Assembly (NCBI RefSeq): GCF_002878395.1
Contig: NC_061115.1
Location: forward strand, 53,691,352-53,755,351
DNA: 64,000 nucleotides
Direction: 5' to 3'
DNA from: Capsicum annuum
Taxonomy: Eukaryota > Streptophyta > Magnoliopsida > Solanales > Solanaceae
Part shown: piece after piece, positions 48,265 to 61,369 of the stretch
How positions within the stretch are numbered: position 1 is the stretch's first letter
Layout: every line of letters begins with the position of its first letter
Made by a program: the position numbers and the translations under genes
Notes under the pieces: generated by a model
Databases searched by the model: none
Told to the model about the DNA's origin: nothing
The model's input: the letters and a program-made list of their open reading frames with translations, nothing else

Positions 48265-48279
48265 CTTAAAGGGGGAGTA

Positions 48280-50540
48280 TGTAATGCCCCTTGGTTTTGG
48301 TCCTTGAAAAATTTCTGAAATTTTATCCTCATTGTCCTAGCTATGACTCCCCTAACAAATCATAGGGAGTCATGATGGGTCGTAGGAACTAGGTCATGAC
48401 TTAATCAAAATAAGTGGCTTAGAATTCTGCTTTGAGTAGAGTGGCTCTCAACTAGTCATCAAGACTTCTTAAGGGTCGTAAGGACCAAGTCGTAAGGTAT
48501 CCAAAAAGTTTGGCCCAAGATACTGTCTTTATTTTTACTTGAGGCCACGAGTCGTAAAGTATCATGACTAGCCGTTATGTCCGAATCATAGGGTGTCCAG
48601 TGTTTCATCCCAAATTCATTGTTGTCTTGAATACAAGAAGTAGTTACGAGTCATCAAGTTTGGTTATGAGTTGGTGGTATCAATTGTAACTAGACTAGTA
48701 TGGGGCCTTGGTGGTTCTGTCTTGACTACGACTCCTTGTGATGAGTCGTAGTTTGTCTATACGAGTCGTATTTTGAGCCGTAGTCACTTGCGATGAATTT
48801 TTAGTCTTTTCATTATGGGGACTTTGGATATTTCCCCTTTACACCAATTGTAACTCACAACCTAAACCCTATTTGGGACCCCATTAGCATTGTTAGCTCA
48901 CTAAAACACATTCAAAAGCTCCCTTAAATTCTCTCAAGAAGCCATACTTAGAGTTTCTAAGAAGTGGGTCAAGTAGATCTTCAAGTGTTGAATTTTCTCC
49001 GTAATCTTGGGTATTTATAGCATGTTACTCTTCCCGCATAATTAATTTGTTAAAAGCATATGGTTTAATGCACTGTTCATGAGATATTTATGTTGATTTT
49101 GAAAAAATTGGTTGAGGGTTTTTGTATAACTATTTTTAATGTGATGTTTCATGTTTTTCCCTGCATGGGTTATTGTTTAAATGGTGGTATTAAAGTAAAT
49201 TTGATGCATGGGAATGGTTAATGAATTAGAGATTGTGATTTCCAAAACTTATGACTTTTAAAGTGGTTATGAACCCAACCCTATATTGTGAAATTGGTTT
49301 TTAATTATGAGAAAATAGGGAATTTGTAAAATCGAACCAACGGGATTGTGAATTCATGAAGTGGAGAATTGGTGTGGCATGTTGATGTTACCTTGAAAGT
49401 GTAATTGTTATGACGATATCAACAATTTATACCTTAATGTATAATGTGGTTCAATGAATGGGAATGTGTGATACTTATTTTAATTGGCATTTAATGAGGA
49501 TTGTGTAGCTGAGTCATAAAAGTAGAGGTATGATTGACCAACACTGGAAATTGCAGTTGCCGATGTGGGGGTTTATATGATTGAGAGGTTTGAGTCCCTC
49601 TTATTATTATCATATGATTGGAAGGTTCGAGTTCCCATACCTTATTTCATAATTTGGTGCTCGTGTCATTTTGATATTTAGAGAGGTTTGAGTCCCCCAT
49701 AGTGCATATGTATACCATATGGTTCATGCGGCCCCAAGCATTGTTGCCCTACCAGATAGGGAGAGCCGGGCCCATATAGCCCGTGGGTGCCTTTGTATGT
49801 TATGATGATTGAACTACACAGTCCAAGCCAGAGTTTTAAGTGTATGTTAAGCCTTGTCCTCTATCCTAGAATGCGATATATATATATATATATTATGTAT
49901 GTATATATACACATGTATATATATATGTGGGTATGTATGTATATGCATTTGATTATGTGTATTAATTTTGAATGATTTGAACAGTTGATAATACCTTTAT
50001 GTTATCCTTATCTCTGAGTTACATGATAGTATTCATTCCACTAACTGTCTCCGGATACTGTATCCCCATGCGATGCAGGCACTTACTTTTCCTACATAGT
50101 GTTATGTGATAGGATTGGGTTTTCGTATTGTGGAGCTTCCATCCCCAAATACTTAGGCATTGCACAAGATTTCATTCTTAGATTTGAGTTGACGGATACT
50201 TTCATTAACATTAACAGGATCATTTTTGTTCTCTTTGTTATCTGTTTGAGTCGAGAACATGTCCCGACCAAGATAGTTTTGGTTCTTCATTTAGAAGCTT
50301 TGTTTGGATTACGTGGATAGAGGGTGATATTGGTATGTTGTTTAGATGGTCATTGGTCATCGGTTATAGACGTGTTTTGACTTTCTTTAAGCTTGTTGCT
50401 TGCTATCTTTTTATATGTTTGTAACTCCTCCGATATTCGAGAGTGTTGTGTTTGGTTTTGTTAGATGCAGGGGCTGATCTCCGGTCCACGCGGTACATGA
50501 GATACCCATCACGGCCAGGCGCTAGTTCATATTGTTATAG
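48280..50540 (+). repeat. Element G 3' LTR
   Basis: The LTR starts TGTAATGCCCC. Its first 500 bases hold many GTCGTA/TACGAC words and two hairpins (48343-48373 and 48725-48752). The last 900 bases match element C's LTR. The end near 50540 is decayed (no clean CA). Confidence 0.8.
49876..49960 (+). repeat. TA/TATG microsatellite
   Basis: TATATATATATATATAT is followed by GTATG and TATA runs within the LTR of element G. Confidence 0.9.
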
Positions 50541-52194
50541 TTAGTCGTATGAAGTCTTATATTTAGAAGTCTGAGTGAGGTAACTTTTCAGTGAAAAGGG
50601 TAGTTGTATTTGCATGACCTTTAAGTATGTGTAGGGGATGGTATGCCTTTATGTTGTTGGGTAACACGTACAAAAATTATTAGATTCATGGAAGTCGATA
50701 GAAAAAGAGTGGTTTGTTAAAATATTTGCATATTTAGTTGAAAAAAGGAAAGATATCATGATGACTAGTTATTATAGTAGTAAAATTAGTCATAGCATAT
50801 GAATGGAAAGATAGATTGGCTAATTTATAAATTTAGCATTCATATGTGGAAATCTTAGAAAGAGGGACTCAGTGTGTTTATAAAATTTTAAAGATAGTTA
50901 GGATGTATGCATAGGTAAGAGGATGTAATGTGAAGAAGGTGAATGTTCTATAGACCATAATGAGTTATTTCATTATTAAGATCGACTATCCTTACAATGT
51001 AGTTTTACTACACCGAGGGTCCCTTAATTTTTATCTTATAGTTGTACGCCTATTTAGTAGGTGAGAATATATGTAGTAAATTTTAAGGTGTAATTGTAAT
51101 GTTGTGGAGAAGATGTTCTTATAGGCTATAGTTAAGTGAAATAAGCAATTTATGTTGATTTATGCATTTGACAAACTAGTATATTATGTGGGATATTTCA
51201 TCGATGGTACATGAATGATGCTAGACACTAAGTTTGATCTTTAGATGTTGATTGTGGTGATAAAATTAGTAGTTCGAGGATAGTGATGAAAAATTTGTGG
51301 GAGTAAATTAATAGGCTTGATTTGACGTGTGAAAGATTTTAGGTTGATAACTTAATAAAACATTGGAATGGGAAATTGTGGTATATACATGAGGTTTAAT
51401 GTTGAAGTAGAAAATTATGGCTAAACCATTAGATGGATAAGAGCTTAAAGTTATAAGAATAAGTTCTACTTGGTCCTGAGTTATAAGTGCCTTGTATACC
51501 TAGTTAATATTCTTAAATTTCTTAGTATGGAGAAGTGTAACGAGTTTTTACATGCTGTTATTTAGAGTTGAACTATAGGAAATATAGGAAGTGTAATGAG
51601 TTTTTACATGCTGTTATTTAGAGAATGTAGATGTGTGTGCCTATGAGAATTTAAAATTATAGGTTGATGCATATAGAAGCTAGCAAAAGTTAAGATTAAT
51701 ATCCCTGAATGGCATGTCCTAGAAAGAATTTAGTGTCTTCATGTTAAAGTTATCGGGGGAGTTTCGCATTCATGTGCATTATGATACCCCCATTGTGTAG
51801 AGTTTTGTGTTTATTTATTTAATAGGAGGATATATCTACAATTCTAGGATAGTGACCTTAAACCAAGGGGGAGATTATGAACTAAGGTAGATCTTAAATT
51901 TTTTGATGGTGGAGAATTTCAGGGAAGAGTGATGATAAATCTATTTTTATTCTGGCAAATTCCTAATTCTTCGGTTTAAGAGGATATTCTACCAATATCT
52001 TCCGCATTTTCAACCTATGTCGATGCTTCAACCCTCTGTTTTTGATTTAGGTGTTTGTTAAACGTAGCACTTTGTGCCTATTGGGTCATATCTTACATCT
52101 TAGGCTCCACCTTGAGTAGTGCAACCAATATAAGTTCTAATTAAATAGTGTCTCTTCCATTCATAATTCTTGTACTTTTGTTCCTCAATTACCT
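50541..52194. other. Unassigned stretch between elements G and H
   Basis: I recognise no domain, LTR terminus or long ORF. It contains a 56-base tandem duplication (51532-51587, repeated in part at 51588-51623). It may be flanking host DNA or part of an old element. Confidence 0.5.
51532..51623 (+). repeat. 56-bp tandem duplication
   Basis: GAAGTGTAACGAGTTTTTAC at 51532 recurs with one change at 51588, and both copies continue ATGCTGTTATTTAGAG. Confidence 0.85.
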
Positions 52195-53274
52195 TGTCAT
52201 GACCCAAGACTGACCACTGGTTGTAACACGTCGCTTACAGTCACAAGTGATCCCAAGCTAAACCAAGACCTAGAATATCACTAAAAATACTAAAGAAGCA
52301 ACAAAATACTGGGCGGAAGATAAACTGAAATAATCTAGTAATAATGATAAAAGAATCAATACTATTATTGTCTGAAATACTCTACCAGCTGAAAACATGA
52401 CTATCTTTCTGAATGCCTTTAAATCATAATGATTTGTTAATACATGCCACCAACTAACTCCAATTGACTGAACCTAAAAGAATACTAAAAACAAATATTT
52501 TTAACTAGTCCTTGAATGATGATGACTCACCACACTCTATTGAATATGGTACCGAACAATACTAAACGCGGTTTGAATGCTGGGCGTTAAAACCTATATT
52601 ATAAGACAATATAGCACAAGAAAAGTATGAGATCAATAAATTGAATGTACTAAGTATGTGAGATGCGAAAACTAACAAATATAAGATAAACATAAATGAA
52701 TGAAACACGGTGAACTAATGCAAGATCAAGTATAAACTTATAGTAAATGAATACTGAATAACTAAATCTAAGGTTATGCAAAATCTGAAGCTATAGACTA
52801 AACTGTTGACTATGGGAGCTAACATTAACCGACATACCCCAATCTGAGCAACTGGGATCCAACCTGTAACCCTAGTTCGATGAGGTTCAACACCTTGCAA
52901 AGGGTATGAACACTAGTTGCTATGGATCTACTAAATTGATATCCCAAAGGACTAGGGTGTCATTCCTCAACTGGTGGGTGACCCCTCATAACCTATGGTG
53001 GCACCATAGATATGAAACTTAGAAACTTCTACTAAAGGTCTTAGTCCTAACCAACGGGTGAGCCTTCATCCCTACATTCAGTCGATGCTAAGTATTACTC
53101 CTAACTGAATGACTCTGATAACTGATATATATGCTTAATATAATAGTATTCATAAAATAACAATATATGCATGATCTGAAATGCTCAATAATATGTAATT
53201 TGGTGTTTTCATGAATTCCAAGGTATCAGGTTTTTATAACTCACTAGCTCTAAACATGACAATATTAAACTAAA

Positions 53275-56200
53275 TGATCTGAGGTGGATTTATGCCCCTC
53301 AACCTTGTTATCCTGCCTTAAATTAGCATTATTTTGAGGACTTTATGTGTGATTAATGAGTTAATATTTATATAATGAAGCATTTAAGTGTTCAAATACT
53401 TTATTATAATCCTTAAGGTGTATTTCAAACAAGTTTAGAATTAATTTATTCACTTAGAGTTTAGACGAGAAAACTAGTGTTATTAGCTTGAGCTATGTGC
53501 CTTTCTACTTGATCTCGATAGATTCTAATGTGTGTAATGAGTTACTAAGGGTATTATTCTGTAATTAAGTGTGTAATAACATATTTATGGTGTTCAAAAT
53601 TCAATTGAAACAAGCCAAGAGTAAAAACTAAGTTAAAGATCAAAAGGACAAAAGTAATATTCTTAGCTTAAATTTCTAGTTAATCATCTTGAATTGTATG
53701 TCGTTTTAACATCTAATATATGGTGTTTGATGCTATAGGATACTTTGTGAGTTTATAACGACGATAGATGATACAAAAGTCTACAAGTCTTGGAAAGGAT
53801 GGACAAACACATGGAACAAGATTTGACAAAAACAGACGTTTTAGAGTTATTGGCGTGCCTCTGACCTTAGGCACTACTTTTGAGATATGCCACGACCTTG
53901 GGGGAATCATAAGAAGTCAATTACAGAATATCACCATGATAATGTCATTCCATGGACCCTAGGTACCACGATATAGGCGTGGCACGCTGCTATGTCATAA
54001 TCGACAGCTTCTGTCCTCCTATTAATCTAACCCTTAAACATTATGCTACAAACTTTGGATGACCTTGAAATTTTTGAGGAAGGCTAGATAAAAATTTAAA
54101 TAGGGTTTATCTTCCATTAATGTGGATTTTTTATGGATTTAAACTTGTATTCAACCATTGTGATTATGGTTATTTACATGACCAGGTAAACACTTTTTTG
54201 GGGGTTAATGCCAAAAACATGATTACTCTTGTTATGAATTGATGTTTTTTTGATTTTTTATCATATTTTTATGTTTATTTATCCCTTTTCAAATGATTTT
54301 AAGGATTATATACCCTCAGAATACATGCATTGTCATCTTGTGATCCCGAATGGAGAAATAAGAGAATAAAATGTGGGGTAAATAGAATTGGATTGTAATA
54401 TTCTATAGAATAAAGTTATAATTTGAATTAAAGATATTGTCATGACCCGAGGCTAACCCTTAGTCACAATAAAATTTCTTACTATCACAAGTAACCATAA
54501 CATAACCCATGTGTTAGTACCTACTGAGAGCACTACATAGAATAATAATAATGGAAATATCCAAAAATCAATTGATAAAACCATAAAGTCTGAATACTGA
54601 ATGTACGAATGTATCAAAAGTCTAAAACATCTGATAAGATTTTTAAAATTGACTAACTGTCTAACTAACTATCTAAATATCTGAAAGCCTCTTAACTGAC
54701 TGAGGAGTTGATGGGTAAGACCCTCAACTAACTCCGACTGATAGAATAAAATGAAATAATAAAATAACTAAATAATCATAACATGTCCTCGATGGATGAG
54801 GACTCACCACTATGGCTTCTAGATATTGTTGAGTTGTCTAACTGTAGTCAGGAAACTATGCATCAAAACCGATGACATAAGACATAATAGCTCAAAGAAG
54901 AGTATGCCATCATTACTTTGAATGTACTAGTATATGAGATGAGGTTAGGCGAATATAAATGTGGTACGGTGCATATGAAATAAGGACTAACTGAATAGCA
55001 TGAGATAATAAACATGAATGCTTGAAAATGGTAACATCTGAGAATGCAAGACCAAGAATAAATATATAATCGAAAATAAGTTTGAAATCTAAAATATTGT
55101 AAACTGTATAACTAAAAAAATGAAAGTTTGTACACTTGGTCAAGTAAAACTAAACTGAAAATACACTAAAATACTGTGCTAAGACTGTGGGAAGTATCAT
55201 TTAACCGACAAACCACAGTGTGAGCTAATTGGGGTCTAACCAATACCCCAAGTTGGAAAGGGGTCAGTACCATGCCACAGGTACTGACAATGGCTATGTG
55301 AATCCACTAATCTGATGTCCCAAAGAACTACAAAGTCTGTCTTAAATTGGCGGGTGACCCCTAAGAGAGTGTCAGTCCTAAAATAGTGGGTTACATCTCA
55401 TAATCTTACGCTGGCTACATAGCTATGGAACTTAGGGACTTCTACTAATGATCCAGTCCTAACTAGTGGGTGAGCTCCCATCCCTCAGTTCACTCAGTGC
55501 TAAATCCTAATCTCAAATAAATTGACACTGGTACTGAACTGAACTAAACTCAACCAAATTCTATTACATAGCTGATAGTGCTCATTATGAATATGAATAT
55601 CTTAGTACACTGATAAGATTCATGGATTAACTACTTGAGTACTTGAAAACATAAATTTTACATAAAATATGTAAGTATCGGGTGTTCACAATCTGCCAAC
55701 ACTGAATAGAATTAAGAACAATGCCATATAAAAGCTTTAAAACCATAATTGGGGATTTTTGTTCAAAAACCAACACTTAGGCATTTCATCAAACACATGA
55801 GAGTCATGAACTTAAGCATGGGAATGGGTAAAGAATGTGATAATAACATGATTACAAGACTAAAATTATAACTTAGTGATTTGATGTGAAGATTTCAACA
55901 TTTAAAACATGTAATGGCTCATTCCACTTGAAAACACTCATAAACATAACTTGTAATTTAATTTACAAGAGATTAATGGATATAATTCAACTTAACCATG
56001 TAAAACTCATAATTTTTAAAAAATAAAAAAGGGTTATTGAACTCCGTAGGTGAAAGTAGCCCATGGATGAACATCACACATACCATAAACCTCTAACTTG
56101 AAAGAGAAACACCAATCTTGATATTTTCTTGAGGGTTCTTGAACTTGGGGAACATGAATTCTTGATTTCTTGGGAAGAAAGGAATTGAATTTGTGATCTT

Positions 56201-57329
56201 GATGAAAATATGAGGGTTTTCTTGCGAGAGATTTGGAGAAGAAGGGCAATAATGCCTTAAATGATGTCCCAATATGTGTTATGGATGATTTGGGTTGAGG
56301 GGAAAAAGAACTTATTGCCCCTCAATAAATTAAATTCATAACTGGGAATGATAAACTTACTATGACACAGTCTAATCGTAGTGGTTCATTCCACTCATCG
56401 CAATGTGGTATGTATGACAAAAGGAACAACACCACAATGCGGGCTTATCTCAGTGACTTGCTAGATTCGTGATCTAAACCTCATTTGAAAAATATGAAAC
56501 TTCTCTAAGGCATGCTGTTTACACACCTGAACCTAAATTAACTCAAAAACCAAAACCTTGGGTTTGGAAAGACCAATTTAAAAATCGTTGATGTTGAGAG
56601 GCCTTAGAAATGACTAAGTCTCTAATACTTAGTGAAATTTTTAGGATTTAGGCCCCTTATGTATGCAACTAAAAACTGAGTTGAGCTAAAATTAATATGA
56701 GGTATTATAAATATGAATATAAATAAATTTAACTTAGTTGCCACAACTCCTCTCAACGATGTAGTTATGGGGCTAAGATAGATAGGTGATTAGAGGCTCA
56801 GAAGACCATAATCTTAATATCTACCCCGTGAATCAACAACAAAGATAAGTAATCTAACAAATGAAGTTCAATAGCATAGTATGATTGTTCGCAAATCCTT
56901 AACCCTGGTTATGTCCCAATTGGTTGTCCATGAACCTTTAATTTTCCAAATTGTTATGTTATCTTCTCTAATTTAAAATAAGTGTTGCTTTACTCCAAAA
57001 AGAATTTGTGTAAACTAATGTATTTATAGTGTAGTAAAAATTACCTTTTGAAATCTAACTAAAAGAATAAGAAAAGTACTTTAAAACACTACATTTATAA
57101 ACTCTTTTAAAAAGCTTACCAAACACTATTTTCAGTCATAAATAATTTTAAAGTTAGTTTTAACTTCCAACTATTTTTATTACCGTTGCAGTAATTTATT
57201 CTCAATAATTAAACTTACATTATATAGTTGGTAACACAAGTCTTTGTGGAATCGATACTTGGCGTGAAAAAGGTCACTTTACTACTTTGTGGGACTATGT
57301 ACAATTGCGTGTGTGCTTGGGTGCAATAA
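53275..57329 (+). repeat. Copy E 5' LTR, interrupted
   Basis: The LTR starts TGATCTGAGGTGG, corresponding to TGATGTTGGGTG in copy B. It shares the internal phrase GAAAACTAGTGTTA...GCTTGAGCTATG. Without the solo LTR it is about 1.78 kb, equal to copy B's LTRs. Confidence 0.82.
54438..56709 (-). repeat. Solo LTR of the D family
   Basis: The + strand runs TGTCATGACCC to GTATTATA. Reverse-complemented, its start matches element D's LTR (AATACCTCATATTAATTTTAG versus AATAACTCATGCTAATCTAAG, and the TTTTTAGTTGCATACAT phrase). It is flanked by GATAT (54433-54437) and AATAT (56710-56714), an imperfect 5-bp duplication. Copy E's LTR continues on both sides. Confidence 0.85.
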
Positions 57330-57335
57330 GTTTTT

Positions 57336-57353
57336 TGGCATTGTTGCCGGGGA
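57336..57353 (+). other. Primer binding site, tRNA-Asp type (copy E)
   Basis: TGGCATTGTTGCCGGGGA has 15 of 18 matches to the tRNA-Asp complement, 6 nt after the LTR. Confidence 0.87.
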
Positions 57354-57453
57354 CTTATAAATAGGCAACTGTCTTATTTTTAGTTTTGCTATATTGAGTT
57401 GTACATATTTTAGTATTTTTTTTTACTTTTAATTTTCTATCAGACTTCGTGAT

Positions 57454-57940
57454 ATGTCAGCCTGGGATAGATGGTTTTCTAGTGATAAAGATTCCTCTTG
57501 TTTTTGTGGAGGAACTCACTGAGAGGGTTATTTTCAAAATTTTTAGGGAAGCTAGTGGTTGGGACCTTCACTTAATGAGGTGGATACTAGCCAATCTATG
57601 GAGCAGACACAAGAATTTCAGTAATTCAACTATAATATTTTTTAAGACTAACATTGAGAAGGTGAATAAGAGTTAGTGTATTGTGGATGGTGTAAATTTA
57701 GAAGTGGGATTGATTGGGTATCATTCAAATAACATTTCTACATTCTATACAGATGATAACATGTCTTTGGAGTTATTTGAAATAATGGAGGCCAGTGAAG
57801 ATATGGAACAAGAATCATATATTCTTAAATTTGCACCAGACAAGCAACATAGAAACATGCTTCACTTCAAGGATGAGTGGTTTAACATGCACCATCCATT
57901 ACTCAATTACTTCATATTTGTACCACCAACCTATGACTGA
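57454..57940 (+). pseudogene. Zinc-knuckle mini-Gag-like ORF of copy E
   Basis: ATG at 57454 starts MSAWDRWFSSD, nearly as in copy A, followed by CFCGGTH and then a stop inside the knuckle. After frameshifts the conserved C-terminal domain appears: EKVNKS, a TAG stop, then 57683-57940 with acidic middle and LNYFIFVPP. The linker and NTYN segment are not clearly visible. Conservation of the N-terminal eight residues and of the C-terminal domain in a third copy supports a real protein in the source element. Confidence 0.65.
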
Positions 57941-59305
57941 AGCAAAAAGATGGTTGTGAGGTTGACACTGAAACTCATATCCTCAAGATGGAGGAAAAAG
58001 TTGATGTGGATTATGTTGCGACACTTAATCAGGTGCTTCTTGGGAGGAAACACATGTTAAGGTAGGTTTTTAGTTTTTGTATTTTTAGTTTTTACTTCAT
58101 GCAGCTTTTTTGTTGAGTCACAGGTTTAAGGAAAGTTTGAGTTCCAAAAACCTGAGCTAAGAAGTATGGAAAAGACTAATTAAGTGTGGGATTCACCCGA
58201 CCCTACTAATTATAAAAGATGCTACTAGTTAGGCCCAGAGTCCTCAGGGAGTATTCTACCTCTAATTTTTAGTATACTTTGGGGATAAAGTTAATTTTTA
58301 AGAGTGGGGTGGGGAAATTCCCATTATTTTGAGTGAAGTGATGCGGTAGTTCTTGAGTCTTTGTTTTTTTTTTTTTTTCTAGTTTTGGGTAAATTTGAAA
58401 AAAGATTCCATAAAGATTTTGTAGTTTTAGTTTTTAGTTTTAGTTGGGTCTGTCTAGTAGGTGCACACTTCACCCACCTCGTGGTTGTTATTTTTAGTTC
58501 TTTTCCACAAAGGTTCCCTTTGAACCCAATATCTATTTTTCATTTTTATGTAGATTAAGTGAGATTTTCTTATTGGTGCTATGTGTGATTACACGATTCG
58601 AGTGGTTTTAAATATAAATAGCATGTTGTTCTTGTAAACTACTACTTTTGAGACTCCTGAGCTCTATTTTATAACTCTTGTACGATGTTGGCTTAATATC
58701 GAATTCATGCTATTATTTTGTTGAGATTCTATGATTATCTTACTAGATTTGAGCATGCACCATATGTGTATGAAGTTTTTGTATATTTCTTGTTTCATTT
58801 ATTGTCTAGAATTTTCCTGGTGTATGTGACAAGCGAAATAAAGAGTGTGGGATTAGGAGTTGATATAGGAATTTCTTTGATAGCCATATTTCATACCCTC
58901 TTGTGACCTTCCCTTGTAAAAAATCCTAGTATGACCTATTGAGCCTTTAGCTTATTTTTTTTGGTACACTCATATGTATCCTAATCCCTTTTTTTGATGG
59001 ACCTCATTTTGATCCAAAGCTCCTAAGTGCTTTACTTAAAAATAAATTGAGTTAAGTGGTTTAAAATTCAACTAGGAAAAAGGTGAAAGTGAAGCCCTAG
59101 AGAAATAACTATTGGTGTTGAAAATTTATGTGTTGTGGTCGGGAGTTATGTAATGAAAAGAATGAAGATCATTCAAAATTGAATATTATGTTCAGAAATA
59201 ACACTCCCACGACATTGTATGTGAATTAGCTTAATGAGATGGGGCAATACAAAAGATATAGGTAGATAGAAGTGGTGGAAATTAGTTGTTAATAGAGAGG
59301 TCTTA
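57941..59305 (+). other. Copy E internal region, non-coding
   Basis: This stretch matches the reverse complement of copies A and B. It includes the purine-rich block GAGTGGGGTGGGGAAATTC near 58301 and a T16 run at 58363. No gene is present. Confidence 0.72.
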
Positions 59306-60169
59306 ATGTCCATGTGATAAATATGACTCTGAAACATTATACTACACACCTTGGACGACCTTGAGACTTGGAAGGAGGATTTTTTATTCCATTACTTTGG
59401 TTTTTTATTGATTTTAACATGTATTCAATCATTGTGATTACGGTTATGTCCATGAACAGCTAAACACCCCTTTCCCGGATTAAGGCCAAGAACAATATTA
59501 CTCTTGTTATGAATTGACTTAGTTTTTATTATTTATTATATTTGGTTATTTATTTATCCTTTTTTTTTTACTTTTTTAAGGAGTATCTACCCTTAGAATA
59601 CATCCACTGTCATCTTGTGAGCCCGGAAGGAGGAACAAGAGGATAGAACGTGGGGTAAATAAAATAGGATTATGATCTTCTACAAACTGAAGTTATAATT
59701 TGCATTTAGGATAGGAATATACCAAAGTTCCCTATTTGGCTCACTTATTGGATGAAATAAAATTGATTTAACTTAGTTGGTACATCCCTTCTCAACGATG
59801 TAGTTGTGGGGCTAAGCTAAATAGGTGATCAGTGGCTAACAAAACTATAATCATAATATCAACCCCGTGCATCAACAACTAAGAAAAGTAATAATACCGA
59901 AGAAGTTCAATAGCATATTATGATTGTTCATAGATCCTTAACCCTAGGTTTCTCCCCGTTGATTGTCCAAGAACCTTTAAGTTTTGACATTGTTAACTTT
60001 ACTTTATTTTTACTATTTTGGCTACATTGCACCAATTTAATATTAATAGTTAAACTTGAATTAAATAGTTCTTAACACAACTCCATGTGGGATCGATACT
60101 TGGCTTTAAAAAGGTTAATTTACTAATTGGTGGGATCACGTACACTTGTGTGTGCACTTGGGTGGAACA
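59306..60169 (+). repeat. Copy E 3' LTR, 5'-truncated
   Basis: LTR homology starts only at about 59306-59325 (compare GAAACATTATACTACACACC with 54034) and runs to GGGTGGAACA at 60169. The polypurine tract and the first 750 bases are deleted. Confidence 0.78.
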
Positions 60170-61109
60170 TGAACATCATAAAGAATTTCACCATTCAAGC
60201 CCAAAAATCAACAATTTATCAATATGAAGGGAATTCATTTTTATGAGTATGGGAAGATGCTAATACTATGGGAAACATGTATTCATGGTTTAGTTACTAG
60301 AGAAAATTGATGAAATTTCAGAAATTCATATTTTTAATGGAACCCTAAACTTGAAGAGGGAATTAAACTTGAGATTTTTAGAAATCATTGGGACTCAATG
60401 GATGGAAGGAACCTATTGATGAAATCACACATACAAGGAGATGGAATATTGGATAAACTCTTATGAATTTGTGCTTGAAGTTGAGGAGCCCTAAGTTGGC
60501 TATTAGAGAAGAAAATTGTTCTTTCTCTATTCTACCTCTATATGTTTGATTAAAATTTTGAGTTTAAGAGGGATTTGGCAGAATTTAGCCTTATATTACA
60601 ACCTTAGAATAGATATAATGACATAATTTTGGGATAAAAAGAGTGGGAAAAGACCAAAGATCACCTTTTAAAACATCCAATGAATTTTAACAAGCAGTAA
60701 CAGTGGATCAAGCTATGACTCATAGGGTTTAGCCACAAGTCATGTCCTAGAGTCGTGACCTGAGGATCTAAGCCTTGGTTCATTACTGGTAGGACAATAA
60801 ATCCTCTTCCACCGACTCATTTAGTCTGATCACAATTCTTCATGAAGGGACTTTGTTAAGGGACTGATTTTTTGGTCCCTCAGTATCGTGGCAATGAGTC
60901 TTCAACATGACTTGTTGTGTCCTGACAATGAGTCATTTCCAGAGACATTGTTACTAGTAGTTTGACAGACAAAGCCTTAGAAAATTTTCCATAATATTTT
61001 ACCATGATATCGAATTAAGGCAAGACTAGTAGCATTAGAAAGCTAATTTAATTGTCTATTTTTTTTTGGGGGGGGGGGGTTTAGAGCTAAAAAAATTAGG
61101 GTATTACAA

Positions 61110-61144
61110 TATCTCCCCCTTTGAATCATTTGTACCCAAATGAA
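61110..61144 (-). promoter_or_regulatory. Polypurine tract and stem-loop (element H)
   Basis: On the minus strand the hairpin TCATTTGGGTACAAATGA (61127-61144, 7 pairs, loop GGTA) is followed after about 17 nt by the LTR, with AAAGGGGGAGATAT between. Confidence 0.7.
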
Positions 61145-61369
61145 ACTATCAAAACTAAAAGGCTAGGGGAAAGCTGAATTTCCCATACTGAATCTCTATG
61201 AGCAGAAGAATGAATTGATAACTGAATTTATATCTGACATATAAACTCTAACAAACTCATGGTATGACATAAAAATAGCTGGATTGACTGAGATAGAAAG
61301 GAAATAATTAATTAATTAAGGAAACTATTACCTCAAGGTGAGACTGAGTTAAGAGAGAAAAGGTGGGGG

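Larger units (their letters stand above)
44620..50540 (+). mobile_element. Element G: chromovirus, 5' part missing
   Basis: From 44620 the sequence is the linker and protease of a Tekay/Del-like element, followed by RT, RNase H, integrase, chromodomain, polypurine tract and 3' LTR (48280 to about 50540). Its LTR end is related to that of element C (11604-12405). The gag and 5' LTR are absent to the left, where F's 3' LTR abuts directly. Confidence 0.85.
53275..60169 (+). mobile_element. Non-autonomous LTR retrotransposon, copy E
   Basis: This is the third copy of the A/B family, in + orientation: 5' LTR 53275-57329 (with a solo LTR inside), Asp-type primer site, broken small ORF, internal non-coding part, and a 3' LTR that has lost about its first 750 bases. 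It lies inside the 3' LTR of element H. Flanking CTAAA and TGAAC do not match, so no target duplication is visible. Confidence 0.85.
52195..61109 (-). repeat. Element H 3' LTR, split by copy E
   Basis: The LTR pieces are 52195-53274 and 60170-61109, about 2.0 kb together. On the minus strand it begins TGTAATACCC and ends GGTCATGACA. A run of 12 G preceded by T9 (61059-61079) lies close to its start. No gene is present apart from the nested copy E. Confidence 0.82.

Noticed and set aside
49787..49975. ORF rich in Tyr, Ile and Met
   Set aside because: It arises from the TA/TATG microsatellite in element G's LTR.
50541..52194. Further LTR retrotransposon between G and H
   Set aside because: No LTR terminus, primer site, polypurine tract or pol motif could be found, so it is left unassigned.
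53255..53274. ACATGA flanking copy E as a target duplication
   Set aside because: ACATGA at 53255 is 15 bases away from the LTR start inferred by alignment with copy B, and the bases directly flanking the element do not match.
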